From assembly GCF_023701745.1 (NCBI RefSeq), contig NZ_JAJOZB010000001.1:2796501-2860500 (forward strand): a stretch of DNA of 64,000 bases, read 5' to 3'. This stretch comes from Streptomyces sp. RKAG293 (GTDB lineage Bacteria > Actinomycetota > Actinomycetes > Streptomycetales > Streptomycetaceae). This document shows, one piece after another, positions 35,310 to 43,306 of this stretch. Numbering within the stretch: the first letter of the stretch is position 1; each line of letters opens with the position of its first letter. The position numbers and the translations under genes are program-made. The notes beneath the pieces were generated by a model, which saw nothing but the letters and a program-made list of their open reading frames with translations, ran no database searches and had not been told where the DNA came from.

Positions 35310-36461
35310 TCACCTCGCGCCGACCCCGCGCGCCGCGGCGATCCGCTCGGCCGATGTCGGGTGCGTACCGAACAGCACATGCAGCGCCCGCGGCGGCTCC
35401 GGATCGGCGATGTTCGCCACCGCCAGCCGGCGCTGCATCGCGATGAACCCCGCCGGATCTTCCGTCAGCCGCAGCGCGTGCGCGTCCGCCCGGCGCTCCA
35501 CCCGCCGGCTCAGTGCGCATCCGAACGGCCCGGCCAGCGCCGACCCCAGCGCGGCCACCGCCGCGAGCAGCATCATCGACCGCGGGTCGGAGAAGCGGGA
35601 CACGCCCGCGGCGTCGAGCAGCGGCTGCCATCTGACCACCGCCGCCAGCACGCACGCCCCGGCGGCCGCCCCCACCGCGCCGAGCACCGTGCCCCGCGCC
35701 ACGTCCCGGTGCTTCACATGGCCCAGTTCGTGCGCCACGACGAGCTCGACCTCGCGCGGCTCGGCGGTCGTCAGGAGCGTGTCGTAGGCGACGATCCGCC
35801 GCGTCCGGCCGAAGCCGGAGACGTACGCGTTGAGCGCGGTGGTGCGCCGGGAGGCGTCGGCGACGAGGACGTCGCGTACGGCGATCCCGTCGCGCGCCGC
35901 CAGGGCGAGGAGCGCGTCGCGCAGCGGACCCGGTTCCATCGGGGTGAAGCGGTTGAAGAGCGGTTCGAGGACGACGGGGGCCAGCCACGAAAGGGCGACG
36001 GTGACGACGGCCGCACCGAGCGCCGTCCAGGTCCACCACCGGGAGGTGGTCCCGGCGAGCGCGTAGACGGCGAAGAGCGCGCCGAGCGCGAGCGGTACGG
36101 AGACGAGCAGCCCGCGCAGCACATCCACCCCCCAGCCGCCCCAGCCCTGGGTGACCAGTCCGAACCGGGCCCGTACGATCCGCACCCGGGCGGCGAAGGG
36201 CAGCGCGACGAGCTGTCGCAGCAGCACCAGGGCGAGCCCGCCGCCGGCGATCCGCGCGGCCCAGGAGTCGCCGAAGAGCCCGACGAGGCCGGCGCCGGCG
36301 GGGGTCAGCCCGAGGGCGAGCAGGAGCAGCAGGGACGCCAGCCGGCCGGCGAGGGCGGGCGGCCACTGCCCGCGCCGCAGAGCGCGTCCCCGCGCGATCT
36401 CCTCAGGGGTGAAATCCGCGTCCGGCACCCCGTCACCAGCACTGCTTCCACCCGTCGTCAT
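35310..36461 (-). CDS. M48-family membrane metalloprotease
   Basis: This 383-residue protein of the Ste24/HtpX type has five or so transmembrane segments and the zinc motif V-V-A-H-E-L-G-H-V-K-H near 242-252. N-A-Y-V-S-G-F-G-R-T-R-R-I-V and the downstream R-R-V-E-R-R-A-D-A-H-A-L segment (third ligand Glu/Asp region) are also present. It degrades or processes membrane proteins. The ATG at 36461 overlaps the stop of the lipoprotein gene as ATGA, so the two peptidase-type genes are coupled. Confidence 0.9.
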   Translation of the reverse strand: MTTGGSSAGDGVPDADFTPEEIARGRALRRGQWPPALAGRLASLLLLLALGLTPAGAGLVGLFGDSWAARIAGGGLALVLLRQLVALPFAARVRIVRARFGLVTQGWGGWGVDVLRGLLVSVPLALGALFAVYALAGTTSRWWTWTALGAAVVTVALSWLAPVVLEPLFNRFTPMEPGPLRDALLALAARDGIAVRDVLVADASRRTTALNAYVSGFGRTRRIVAYDTLLTTAEPREVELVVAHELGHVKHRDVARGTVLGAVGAAAGACVLAAVVRWQPLLDAAGVSRFSDPRSMMLLAAVAALGSALAGPFGCALSRRVERRADAHALRLTEDPAGFIAMQRRLAVANIADPEPPRALHVLFGTHPTSAERIAAARGVGAR

Positions 36462-37690
36462 GCCAACTCCCGCTGTACATAGGCGCGCCAGCGCGCGGTG
36501 AAGTCGTCGAGGCCGGTCCCGAGGACCGCCCGCAGGTGCGTGTCGAGGGAGCCGCCGGTGCCGGCGGCCCGGTACAGCTCGGTGAGTTTCGCGTCGCCCC
36601 AGTCGGCGGCGATCAGCCGGCAGGCGAGCCAGGCTCCCTCGTACGCCTGCGCCAGACCGCCGGCCGTCGTGCCGAAGCCGGCGTCGGACGGCAGGTTCCG
36701 CGGGGCCCTGCCCGCGGCCACGTCGCGGCTCAGTTCGGGCGCGTCCTGGCGGGCGGTGCGGCCGGTGCCGCCGTAGCCGACCCAGTCGGCGAAGCCCTCG
36801 GAGAGCCACAGCGGGGTGGTCGCGGTGGTGGCGGCGCGGGTCGCGACATGGGTCGTCTCGTGCGTGAGCACGACCTGGCGGCCGAAGGCGGACAGCTCCC
36901 CGAACGCCTCGGGGTTGATGATCACGCGGTCGGCCGGCGCCCCGGAGGACCCGCCGAGTTCGCCGGTGGTCACGGCGGCGATGCCACGGTAGGTGTCGGG
37001 GGCAGCGTGCAGCAGCGCTGCCATCCGCGCCAGCGAGGACGGCACTTCGACGACGACGCGGCCGCTCCAGCCGTTCCCCCAGGCCCGCCCCACCGTGGGC
37101 ACCGCACGGTCGGCGGCGTCGGCGTAGGTCCGCAGCGCCGCGGGCCCGTCCGTCCCCAGCACGAGGCTGTGCGCTCCCCGCACCACCCGCACCGGGCCCT
37201 GGTCCCACAGCTGCTGGGCGTCGTGCCGGTCCCCGGCGACGTACCAGCGGCCGCCGCGCCGGACGAGCGTCAGATCGGCGTCCGAGGTGACCGCCGAAGT
37301 GTCGTAGCCGGTCAGCCGGTACCCGACCTGGACCCGCGCCAGCGCCCGGTCACCGCCACCACCGCCATCGCCGTCGGGGCCGACACCCGTCACCCGGTAC
37401 GACCACGAGGCGAGCGGCACCTGTGCCAGGTTCCGGAACACCTGCCGCTGCCGGTCCCGGAATCCCGGGTCGACGTCCGCGAGGAACGCCGTCTCGTCGC
37501 GGTGCAGCAGCGCCGCCGCCTGGCGGTCGAGCACCGACTGGACGGCGGGAGCGCCAGGGCCCGCGGGGACGACGGCAGCACCGCTCCCGCCACCGCCGCA
37601 CCCGGTGAGCAGTGCCAGCAGGGTCAGCACGACGAGGACCGCCGCGCACCACGGCGCGGCGGTCCCGGGTCGTGTGCGCGCTGCCGCCAT
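36458..37690 (-). CDS. Lipoprotein with gluzincin-like HExxH domain
   Basis: This 410-residue protein begins with a short basic region and a hydrophobic stretch ending in L-L-T-G-C, a lipobox, so it should be lipid-anchored outside the membrane. The C-terminal half has L-T-H-E-T-T-H-V-A near 275 and L-W-L-S-E-G-F-A-D-W near 297, the HExxH plus Glu arrangement of gluzincin (peptidase MA-like) metallopeptidases. The N-terminal half looks NTF2-like. The substrate is unknown. The ATG at 37690 has TACGAT 7 nt upstream (leaderless). The gene is coupled to the M48 gene. Confidence 0.82.
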   Translation of the reverse strand: MAAARTRPGTAAPWCAAVLVVLTLLALLTGCGGGGSGAAVVPAGPGAPAVQSVLDRQAAALLHRDETAFLADVDPGFRDRQRQVFRNLAQVPLASWSYRVTGVGPDGDGGGGGDRALARVQVGYRLTGYDTSAVTSDADLTLVRRGGRWYVAGDRHDAQQLWDQGPVRVVRGAHSLVLGTDGPAALRTYADAADRAVPTVGRAWGNGWSGRVVVEVPSSLARMAALLHAAPDTYRGIAAVTTGELGGSSGAPADRVIINPEAFGELSAFGRQVVLTHETTHVATRAATTATTPLWLSEGFADWVGYGGTGRTARQDAPELSRDVAAGRAPRNLPSDAGFGTTAGGLAQAYEGAWLACRLIAADWGDAKLTELYRAAGTGGSLDTHLRAVLGTGLDDFTARWRAYVQRELA

Positions 37691-37697
37691 ACGCCCG

Positions 37698-37703
37698 ATC
37701 GTA
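37698..37703 (-). promoter_or_regulatory. -10 box TACGAT, leaderless layout
   Basis: TACGAT on the minus strand ends 7 nt before the ATG at 37690 of the gluzincin-like lipoprotein gene. The spacer CGGGCGT contains no ribosome binding site. Confidence 0.5.
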
Positions 37704-37752
37704 CGGGCGCCGCCCCCTGGCTCGGATCAGGGCCGGGCGGTCGACGGGCAGG

Positions 37753-38799
37753 TCAGGGCCGGGTGACCGCGGAGATCGGCATCATGTCGACCGGGTCGTA
37801 GCGCACCCGCGCGCCCGGGTACGGCGCGTGCACCACCCGGCCGCCGCCGACGTACATCCCCACATGGCTCGCGTTGTCCCGGTAGATCACCAGGTCGCCG
37901 GGGCGGGCCTGGTCGAGCGGGACCTGGTGGCCGGCGTGCTTCTGCCCCTGCGAGGTCCGCGGCAGCGACACCCCTGCCTTCCGGTAGGAGTACTGCATGA
38001 GGCCGGAACAGTCGAAGGACGACGGCCCCGTGCTGCCCCACACATAGGGCGAGCCGATCGCCGCCCGCGCGACGGCCACGGCCATCGCGGCGCGCGACGA
38101 GGAGGCCGGCAGATCCGGCAGGTCGGCCATGGAACGGCTGGAGCGCGAGGCCCGGCCGTCCAGGCCGCGGACGAATCCGGCGCGCTGCGCGGCCGGCATC
38201 TCGTTGAGGAGCCGCTGCGCCGCGCCGAGTTTGCCCTGCACGCTGCGCTTGCGGTCCTTCATCGTGGACCTGGCGCGTTCCAGATCGGCCAGTTTGGCCG
38301 CCGCCATCGACCGCTTCTGCTCCAGCGAGCGCTGCGCTTCCCGCAGTTGCGCCAGGTCGGCGGCCTGATGGGTGCTGATCCGCTCCAGCGCCTCGGCCCG
38401 CTCGAGATAGCTGTCCGGGTCGGAGGACAGCATGAGGGCCATCGTCGGGTCGATGCCACCGCTGCGGTACTGGGCCCCGGCGATCGCGCCGAGATCGTCC
38501 CGCATCCGGTTGACCCGCTCCTGGCCCCGGGCGGCCTGGTCCTGGAGGGAGGCCACCTCGTGCCGCAGCCGGGTGGCGCGCTCCTGCGCCGCGTTGTACT
38601 GCTCGGTGGCCTGTTCCGCCTGCTGGTAGAGCTGTCCCACCCGGGACGACGTGTCGGTCGCGGGGCCCGCCGGGTCGGCGGCCGCGACCTGGGCCGCCGC
38701 GCCCCCGGAGAGCGCCGCCGCGGCGGCCGCCGCGGAGAGCACGGTGACGCGGGAGGTGCGGGTGAAGCCGGGCTGCGGGGACCGCCGATGTGTTGCCAC
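37753..38799 (-). CDS. NlpC/P60 peptidoglycan hydrolase (paralogue 1)
   Basis: This 348-residue secreted protein has a signal peptide (T-S-R-V-T-V-L-S-A-A-A-A-A-A-A-L... with A-A-A cleavage), a coiled-coil domain at about 50-200 and a C-terminal NlpC/P60 domain. The catalytic Cys is in F-D-C-S-G-L-M, the His in S-H-V-G-M-Y-V and a third polar residue in V-H-A-P-Y. It cleaves D-Glu-meso-DAP or LD bonds in peptidoglycan stems. It is closely similar in layout to the adjacent upstream gene and probably arose by tandem duplication. GTG 38799 has TACTGT 7 nt upstream. It ends 47 nt from the lipoprotein promoter region. Confidence 0.92.
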   Translation of the reverse strand: MATHRRSPQPGFTRTSRVTVLSAAAAAAALSGGAAAQVAAADPAGPATDTSSRVGQLYQQAEQATEQYNAAQERATRLRHEVASLQDQAARGQERVNRMRDDLGAIAGAQYRSGGIDPTMALMLSSDPDSYLERAEALERISTHQAADLAQLREAQRSLEQKRSMAAAKLADLERARSTMKDRKRSVQGKLGAAQRLLNEMPAAQRAGFVRGLDGRASRSSRSMADLPDLPASSSRAAMAVAVARAAIGSPYVWGSTGPSSFDCSGLMQYSYRKAGVSLPRTSQGQKHAGHQVPLDQARPGDLVIYRDNASHVGMYVGGGRVVHAPYPGARVRYDPVDMMPISAVTRP

Positions 38800-38806
38800 G
38801 GCTGAG

Positions 38807-38812
38807 ACAGTA
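38807..38812 (-). promoter_or_regulatory. -10 box TACTGT, leaderless layout
   Basis: TACTGT on the minus strand ends 7 nt before the GTG at 38799 of NlpC/P60 paralogue 1. Paralogue 2 instead has a long leader, so the two duplicates are expressed differently. Confidence 0.5.
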
Positions 38813-38986
38813 GTCAGACCATCACGCTGAGTTCAAAAACCGCGCGGCCATGACGGACGGGCGTCCTTCTCGATGCCCAGGTCACTGCCGCTCGGGCGTC
38901 AGCGGTCACCCTCCGATATCACTCGAATGAACCACGCCGCCGGCCGGAGGAGACGTGATTCCGGCCGGGCGGCAGAGTGAACGGGA

Positions 38987-40012
38987 TCAGATCCGTACGC
39001 CGAACTGGAACGGCATGTTGCCGATCGCCTCGTAGCGCACGTACGCGCCCGGCTTGGGAGCGTGCAGCACCATGCCGTTGCCGGCGTAGAAGCCGACGTG
39101 GTGGCGGTCGCCGAAGAAGATGACCAGGTCGCCGGGGGCCAGCTGGCTCATCGACAGGTGGGGGCCGTAGTTGGCCTGGTCCTGGGACATCCGGGGTATG
39201 TTCACGCCGGCCTGCGCGTAGGACCACATGGTCAGGCCCGAGCAGTCGAACTTGCTGGGACCCGTCGCGGACCAGCTGTACGGCATGCCGATCCGGGTCT
39301 TCGCCGCGGCGAGCGCGGCGGCGGCGCGCTGCGAGGGCGCCGGGATGTCACCCAGGTTGGGCCGTTCGTTGCTGCGGCTCGCGCGGGCGTCCTGGTCCGC
39401 GATGGCGGCACGCTGCTGCGCGGTCAGCGAGTTGAGCACCTTCTGGGCCGCGGCGAGCTTGCTCTGGGCCGCTTCCTTCTGCTTGCCGAGTTCGGTGCGG
39501 GCGCCCTCCAGCGAGGCCATCTTGGTGGTGGCCTCGGCGCGCTGCTGGTCCAGGGTGCGCTTGACCTCCTGGATCTGCTTCAGCGACTCGGCCTGCTGGG
39601 AGGAGAGCTGGTCCATCGTGGACGCCTTGGACAGGTAGGTGTCCGGGTCCGTCGACAGGAGGAGCTGGAGCGTCGGGTCGATGCCGCCGTTGCGGTACTG
39701 GGCGCTGGCCATCGCGCCGAGGCCGTCGCGCAGGGTGTTGAGCGTGCCCTGCTCGCGCGCCACCTGGTCCTGGAGGTCGCCGACCTCCTTCTCCAGCTTG
39801 CTCTGCTGCTCCTTGGCCCCGTTGTACTTCTCGGTGGCCTGCTCCGCCTCGTCGTACAACTTGTCGACCTGGGACTTGACGTCCTTGATGTCGGGCTTGG
39901 CGGGGGCGGCGTTCGCGGCCTGGGAAGTGAGGGCGACGGCTGCGGCAGCGGTAGCGGTGAGTACGGTCACCCGCATGCGGCTTGTCGGCTTGGGACGACG
40001 GTGGGACGCCAC
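38987..40012 (-). CDS. NlpC/P60 peptidoglycan hydrolase (paralogue 2)
   Basis: This 341-residue protein has a signal peptide ending in A-N-A-A, a coiled-coil region at about 40-200 rich in K/E/Q, and an NlpC/P60 domain with Cys in F-D-C-S-G-L-T, His in H-H-V-G-F-Y-A and V-L-H-A-P. Domain order and many segments (Q-Y-R-x-G-G-I-D-P-T, T-D-P-D-x-Y-L) match paralogue 1. GTG 40012 follows AAGGAG, and its long 5' leader carries a candidate c-di-AMP riboswitch. Streptomyces uses that aptamer for cell-wall hydrolases such as rpfA, which supports a role in wall remodelling during growth or germination. Confidence 0.92.
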   Translation of the reverse strand: MASHRRPKPTSRMRVTVLTATAAAAVALTSQAANAAPAKPDIKDVKSQVDKLYDEAEQATEKYNGAKEQQSKLEKEVGDLQDQVAREQGTLNTLRDGLGAMASAQYRNGGIDPTLQLLLSTDPDTYLSKASTMDQLSSQQAESLKQIQEVKRTLDQQRAEATTKMASLEGARTELGKQKEAAQSKLAAAQKVLNSLTAQQRAAIADQDARASRSNERPNLGDIPAPSQRAAAALAAAKTRIGMPYSWSATGPSKFDCSGLTMWSYAQAGVNIPRMSQDQANYGPHLSMSQLAPGDLVIFFGDRHHVGFYAGNGMVLHAPKPGAYVRYEAIGNMPFQFGVRI

Positions 40013-40032
40013 GAAGGCGAGCTCCTTCTTCC

Positions 40033-40146
40033 TTCAGCCGCCTACCCGGTTGGTCGGCGGTTCCCCCTGCGCCACATCGTTCGGCCGCTGGTCCCACGGT
40101 TCTCGTGGTGCGGCTTGATCAACGGCGCGGAGGTTCGAGCCCCGAC
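40033..40146 (-). promoter_or_regulatory. Candidate ydaO/yuaA c-di-AMP riboswitch
   Basis: The leader of NlpC/P60 paralogue 2 is about 190 nt or more and carries on the minus strand AGGGGGAACC (40059-40068), the most conserved piece of the ydaO aptamer. The hairpin CCACG-AGAAC-CGTGG lies upstream of it, and TGAAGG downstream. A second AT-richer patch lies further upstream at 40150-40200, likely promoter-proximal. The assignment rests on the motif, the long leader and the downstream wall hydrolase. The bounds are approximate and a covariance-model search is needed. Confidence 0.6.
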
Positions 40147-40317
40147 CTTAGTGACCTTCCTGTGATCGGTTCAAATCCTTGTAGGTAAAACTTCGGTCGC
40201 GACACGTTTTCTTTACGAACATCGAACGTGCAGTAGCGGTCATCTGACGCTGAGTTGACCGCAAACACCGACAAGGGCGCACCTGCGGACGCGGTGCGCC
40301 CCGATCCGGGACCCGGC

Positions 40318-41694
40318 TCAGCCGCGCGCGAGCCGCTTGAGGAGCAGCGTCGAAGCGACGGGCCGCGCACCGGCCTTGGCGACACCGTCGGCCACCTCAC
40401 GGTCCGCGGAGACCACCACGACGACCCGCCCCGGCGGTTCCGCCCGCACCAGGCGGCGGATCAACTCGTCGGCGGTCTCCCCCGCCTTGCTGAACATCAC
40501 CCGCACCCCGCGCGGCGGCGCCAGCAGCACCGGGGCGTCCAGGTCGGCCCCGTCGAAGACACAGGTGACCTCGGCGCCGCTCTGCGCCGCCAGCACCGCG
40601 AGGCCGCCGAGCAGCCGCAGCCGCTGCTTCTCCAACGGCAGGGACGGATAACCGGTCTTGGTGACGTTGTAGCCGTCGATTACCAGGTGCGCCTGCGGGA
40701 GCGCCAGCAACTGGTCGAGCAGCGCCGGGTCGTTCTCGGACAGGGCGCGCTGCGCGATGTCCTTGGGGCTGATCGTGCCGGGCGCGACCGCTTCGACGGT
40801 GTCGGCCGGCCGGACGCCCATGGTGTCGCGCGGTGGCAGCGCCAGTTCACGGCGCAGCCCGGTGGCCGCGTCCAGCACGGTGTCCAGCAGCAGCCGCAGC
40901 CGTACGCCCTCGGCGCTGCGGCCCTCGCGCACGGACCTGCGGCCCGCCTCCAGGGCCGCCTCGGCCTCGGTGACCCGGGTCCTGAGCCGGCGCGCCTCGT
41001 TCTCGGCGGCGGCCTTGTCCGCGGCGGCCGCGGCCCGGACCTCCTCCAGCTCGGTCTCCACCTTGCGCAGCGCCGCCTCGGCACGCTTCATGTCGCTGAC
41101 CGCGCTGCGCAGCCTGCGCTGCGTCGTGTCGATCTCCTTGCGGGCCGCCTCCAGCTCGCCGCGGCCGCGGGCGGCCTCGTCACGGGCCTGGAGCTGGAAA
41201 TCGGCCAGTTCGTCCCTGAGGTGCTGCAGTTCGCGGGTGGTCTCACCGTCGGCCCGTTCGGCCAGCGCGCGCTGCGCCTCCTCGCCGGCGGTCGCGACGA
41301 TCTTGGCCCAGCCGGCCGGGCGCAGCAGATAGGCGGCCGCGGCCACGTCGAGCGGGTCCGCGGCGGGCGGCGGGGTGCCCGCCTCCAGCGCCTCGGCCAG
41401 TTCCGGCTCGGACTCGCGCAGCCGGGCGGCGATCTTCTGCCGGAAGGCGGGGTCGGTCTCCAGGGCGGTGGCCAGCGCGGTCGCCGCGAACTTGGCGCGC
41501 CGCGACGGGGTGAACCGGGCGTAGGGCCGCAGCGGGGACGGCAGTTCGGCGAGGGTGAGGCCGCCGAAGGCATCAGCGGCTATCGTCACGACCCGGTGCC
41601 GCACGCCTTCGGGCAGCGGTCGGTCCAGGGCCGGCTCGGCCGCCTCGTCGGCGCCGCTGCTCTCGGCCTGCGGGTGCCCGCCGGTCCCATCCAC
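40318..41694 (-). CDS. NYN-domain (YacP-like) putative RNA-binding/endonuclease protein
   Basis: This 458-residue protein has a C-terminal NYN/PIN-like nuclease domain at about 315-450: L-V-I-D-G-Y-N-V-T near the start, F-D-G-A-D-L near 385 and V-V-V-V-S-A-D-R-E-V near 430. These supply the acidic residues typical of the fold. The preceding 190 residues are a long Ala/Glu/Arg-rich coiled coil and the first 150 are helical. Relatives such as Rae1/YacP cut mRNA on the ribosome. RNA targets here are unknown. GTG 41694 follows GGGAGT. Confidence 0.87.
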   Translation of the reverse strand: MDGTGGHPQAESSGADEAAEPALDRPLPEGVRHRVVTIAADAFGGLTLAELPSPLRPYARFTPSRRAKFAATALATALETDPAFRQKIAARLRESEPELAEALEAGTPPPAADPLDVAAAAYLLRPAGWAKIVATAGEEAQRALAERADGETTRELQHLRDELADFQLQARDEAARGRGELEAARKEIDTTQRRLRSAVSDMKRAEAALRKVETELEEVRAAAAADKAAAENEARRLRTRVTEAEAALEAGRRSVREGRSAEGVRLRLLLDTVLDAATGLRRELALPPRDTMGVRPADTVEAVAPGTISPKDIAQRALSENDPALLDQLLALPQAHLVIDGYNVTKTGYPSLPLEKQRLRLLGGLAVLAAQSGAEVTCVFDGADLDAPVLLAPPRGVRVMFSKAGETADELIRRLVRAEPPGRVVVVVSADREVADGVAKAGARPVASTLLLKRLARG

Positions 41695-41785
41695 CAGTCA
41701 CTCCCGTCCAGTGCTGTCGGCGCCTCCCCGGCCCCCTTCGATCCCTCTGGCCGCCGCCGTACAAGTCCATTGTCGCCGTACAGGG

Positions 41786-42076
41786 TCAACCCTGCGTCGA
41801 ATCCGCTTCCGCTTCGACACCGGCGTCGGCGCCGTCCTCGGCTCCCGCACTGGGCCGGTCGACCAACTCGACCTGGTCGGCCGCGTTGCACCAGCGGCAG
41901 CGCACCGACTCCACGGTCTCGCTGAGCACCTCGGTCTCCTCGACCTTCGCCTCACCGGCGAGGTCCAGGTGGACGTACTCGACGACCTTGGTCGAACGCG
42001 TGACATCGAACCGGGTCAGGTTGCCGCACAGCGTGCAGCGCCACCGGGTCGTCGCGGTCGGCAGGGGAACCGGCAT
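41786..42076 (-). CDS. Small zinc-ribbon-like protein
   Basis: This 96-residue protein has two CxxC pairs, C-T-L-C near 14-17 and C-R-W-C near 60-63, about 42 residues apart, which fits a zinc ribbon. The segment between them is strand-like (V-V-E-Y-V-H-L-D-L). The C-terminal tail is acidic. It lies between the NYN gene and the rhomboid gene. The ATG at 42076 follows AGAGGTG. The function is unknown; nucleic-acid binding is possible. Confidence 0.78.
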   Translation of the reverse strand: MPVPLPTATTRWRCTLCGNLTRFDVTRSTKVVEYVHLDLAGEAKVEETEVLSETVESVRCRWCNAADQVELVDRPSAGAEDGADAGVEAEADSTQG

Positions 42077-42215
42077 CGGGCGGACACCTCTTTCGGGACT
42101 TTCGGGTCGGCACGTGGCGTACGCGCGCGTTCCGGTTACCCTACGGCCTCCACGGCGGGCGGCGCTGCGGCGAGGCGCCCCCTGACCGATACGCCCGGTC
42201 CGTCATGATCGGTAC

Positions 42216-42995
42216 ATGGTCATCCCGGTCTACGACAAGAACCCGGTCCGCCGCACTCCCGTGGTGACGTACGCCCTGATCGCCCTGTGCACGGTGGTGT
42301 TCCTGCTCGGTCCGATCTCGGGGTTCAACCCCTCCTACGGCACGGGTGACCAGCTCCAGTGCGCCCAGGCGGTCTATTTCGACCGCTGGGGAGTCATCCC
42401 CGCCGAGCTGTTCCACGGCCAGCTGCCGCTGGACCGGCTGGGACTCCCCGCCGGCTGCCCGACCCCGCACGCGTTCACCAAAACGGCCTTCCCGTCGGTG
42501 CTCACCGCGATGTTCGTCCATGGAAGTTGGCTGCATCTGATCGGCAACATGCTGTTTTTGTACGTCTTCGGCGACAACGTCGAAAGCCGCATGGGCCGCT
42601 TCCGGTATCTGCTGTTCTTCCTGGCCGCCGGATACCTCGCCACGTACGGCTTCGCGCTCGCCGGCGCCGACTCGACGCAGAGCCTGATCGGCGCCTCCGG
42701 CGCGATCTCCGGGACGCTCGGCGCGTACCTCTACCTCTACCCCAGGGCACGGGTGACGAGCCTGTTCCCGTTCCTCTTCTTCCTCCCGCTGCGCTTCCCG
42801 GCCTGGATGGTCCTCGGCTTCTGGTTCGCGCTGCAGTGGCTGGCCGCCCAGACCAGCCAGTCGGGGCCCGGGGTCGCCTATCTGGCCCACGTGGTGGGCT
42901 TCGTCTTCGGCTTCCTGGCCGCCTGGGTGTGCTTCCGCCGAAGCCCTAAGCTGGAGACCGCAGCCAGGGCGACCCAAGGAGACCTACAGCCGTGA
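42216..42995 (+). CDS. Rhomboid family intramembrane serine protease
   Basis: This 259-residue protein has six or seven transmembrane segments. The catalytic Ser is in G-A-S-G-A-I-S-G near 160, and the His is in Y-L-A-H-V-V-G-F near 225. H-G-S-W-L-H-L-I-G-N-M near 105 supplies the oxyanion Asn and His of the rhomboid fold. Substrates are membrane proteins with unstable TM helices. A C-terminal R-R-S-P-K-L tail is cytoplasmic. The gene overlaps the next one by GTGA. Confidence 0.93.
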   Translation: MVIPVYDKNPVRRTPVVTYALIALCTVVFLLGPISGFNPSYGTGDQLQCAQAVYFDRWGVIPAELFHGQLPLDRLGLPAGCPTPHAFTKTAFPSVLTAMFVHGSWLHLIGNMLFLYVFGDNVESRMGRFRYLLFFLAAGYLATYGFALAGADSTQSLIGASGAISGTLGAYLYLYPRARVTSLFPFLFFLPLRFPAWMVLGFWFALQWLAAQTSQSGPGVAYLAHVVGFVFGFLAAWVCFRRSPKLETAARATQGDLQP

Positions 42996-43273
42996 TCACC
43001 GCGATCGTGCTCATCAAGACCAGCGTCGACCGGATCCCGGAGATCGCCGAGGCGATCGCCGCCCTGGACAGCGTCAGCGAGGTCTACTCGGTCACCGGGA
43101 CGTACGACCTGGTCGCCATGGTCCGGGTCTCCCGGCACGACGACCTCGCGGACGTCATCCCGGGCCGGATCAGCAAGATCCCCGGCGTCGAGGCCACCGA
43201 CACGCATGTCGCGTTCCGCACGTACTCGCAGCACGACCTGGAAGCGGCCTTCGCGATCGGCCTCGAAGGCTGA
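42992..43273 (+). CDS. Stand-alone Lrp/AsnC ligand-binding (RAM) domain protein
   Basis: This 93-residue protein is just the RAM effector-binding fold (I-T-A-I-V-L-I-K-T..., V-Y-S-V-T-G-T-Y-D-L-V-A-M-V-R-V near 30-45), with no HTH DNA-binding domain. Such proteins may bind amino acids or modulate full-length Lrp proteins. Its GTG overlaps the rhomboid stop codon, so it is translationally coupled to a membrane protease. This pairing recurs in streptomycetes to my memory, but no mechanism is known. Confidence 0.9.
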   Translation: MITAIVLIKTSVDRIPEIAEAIAALDSVSEVYSVTGTYDLVAMVRVSRHDDLADVIPGRISKIPGVEATDTHVAFRTYSQHDLEAAFAIGLEG

Positions 43274-43306
43274 CGCGTCCGGCCGCTTCCCGGCGCAGCC
43301 GGCCGC

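Noticed and set aside
40150..40200. tRNA-like sequence suggested by GGTTCAAATCC in the NlpC leader
   Set aside because: No cloverleaf could be drawn; acceptor and anticodon stems are missing, so it is taken as part of the riboswitch leader or promoter.
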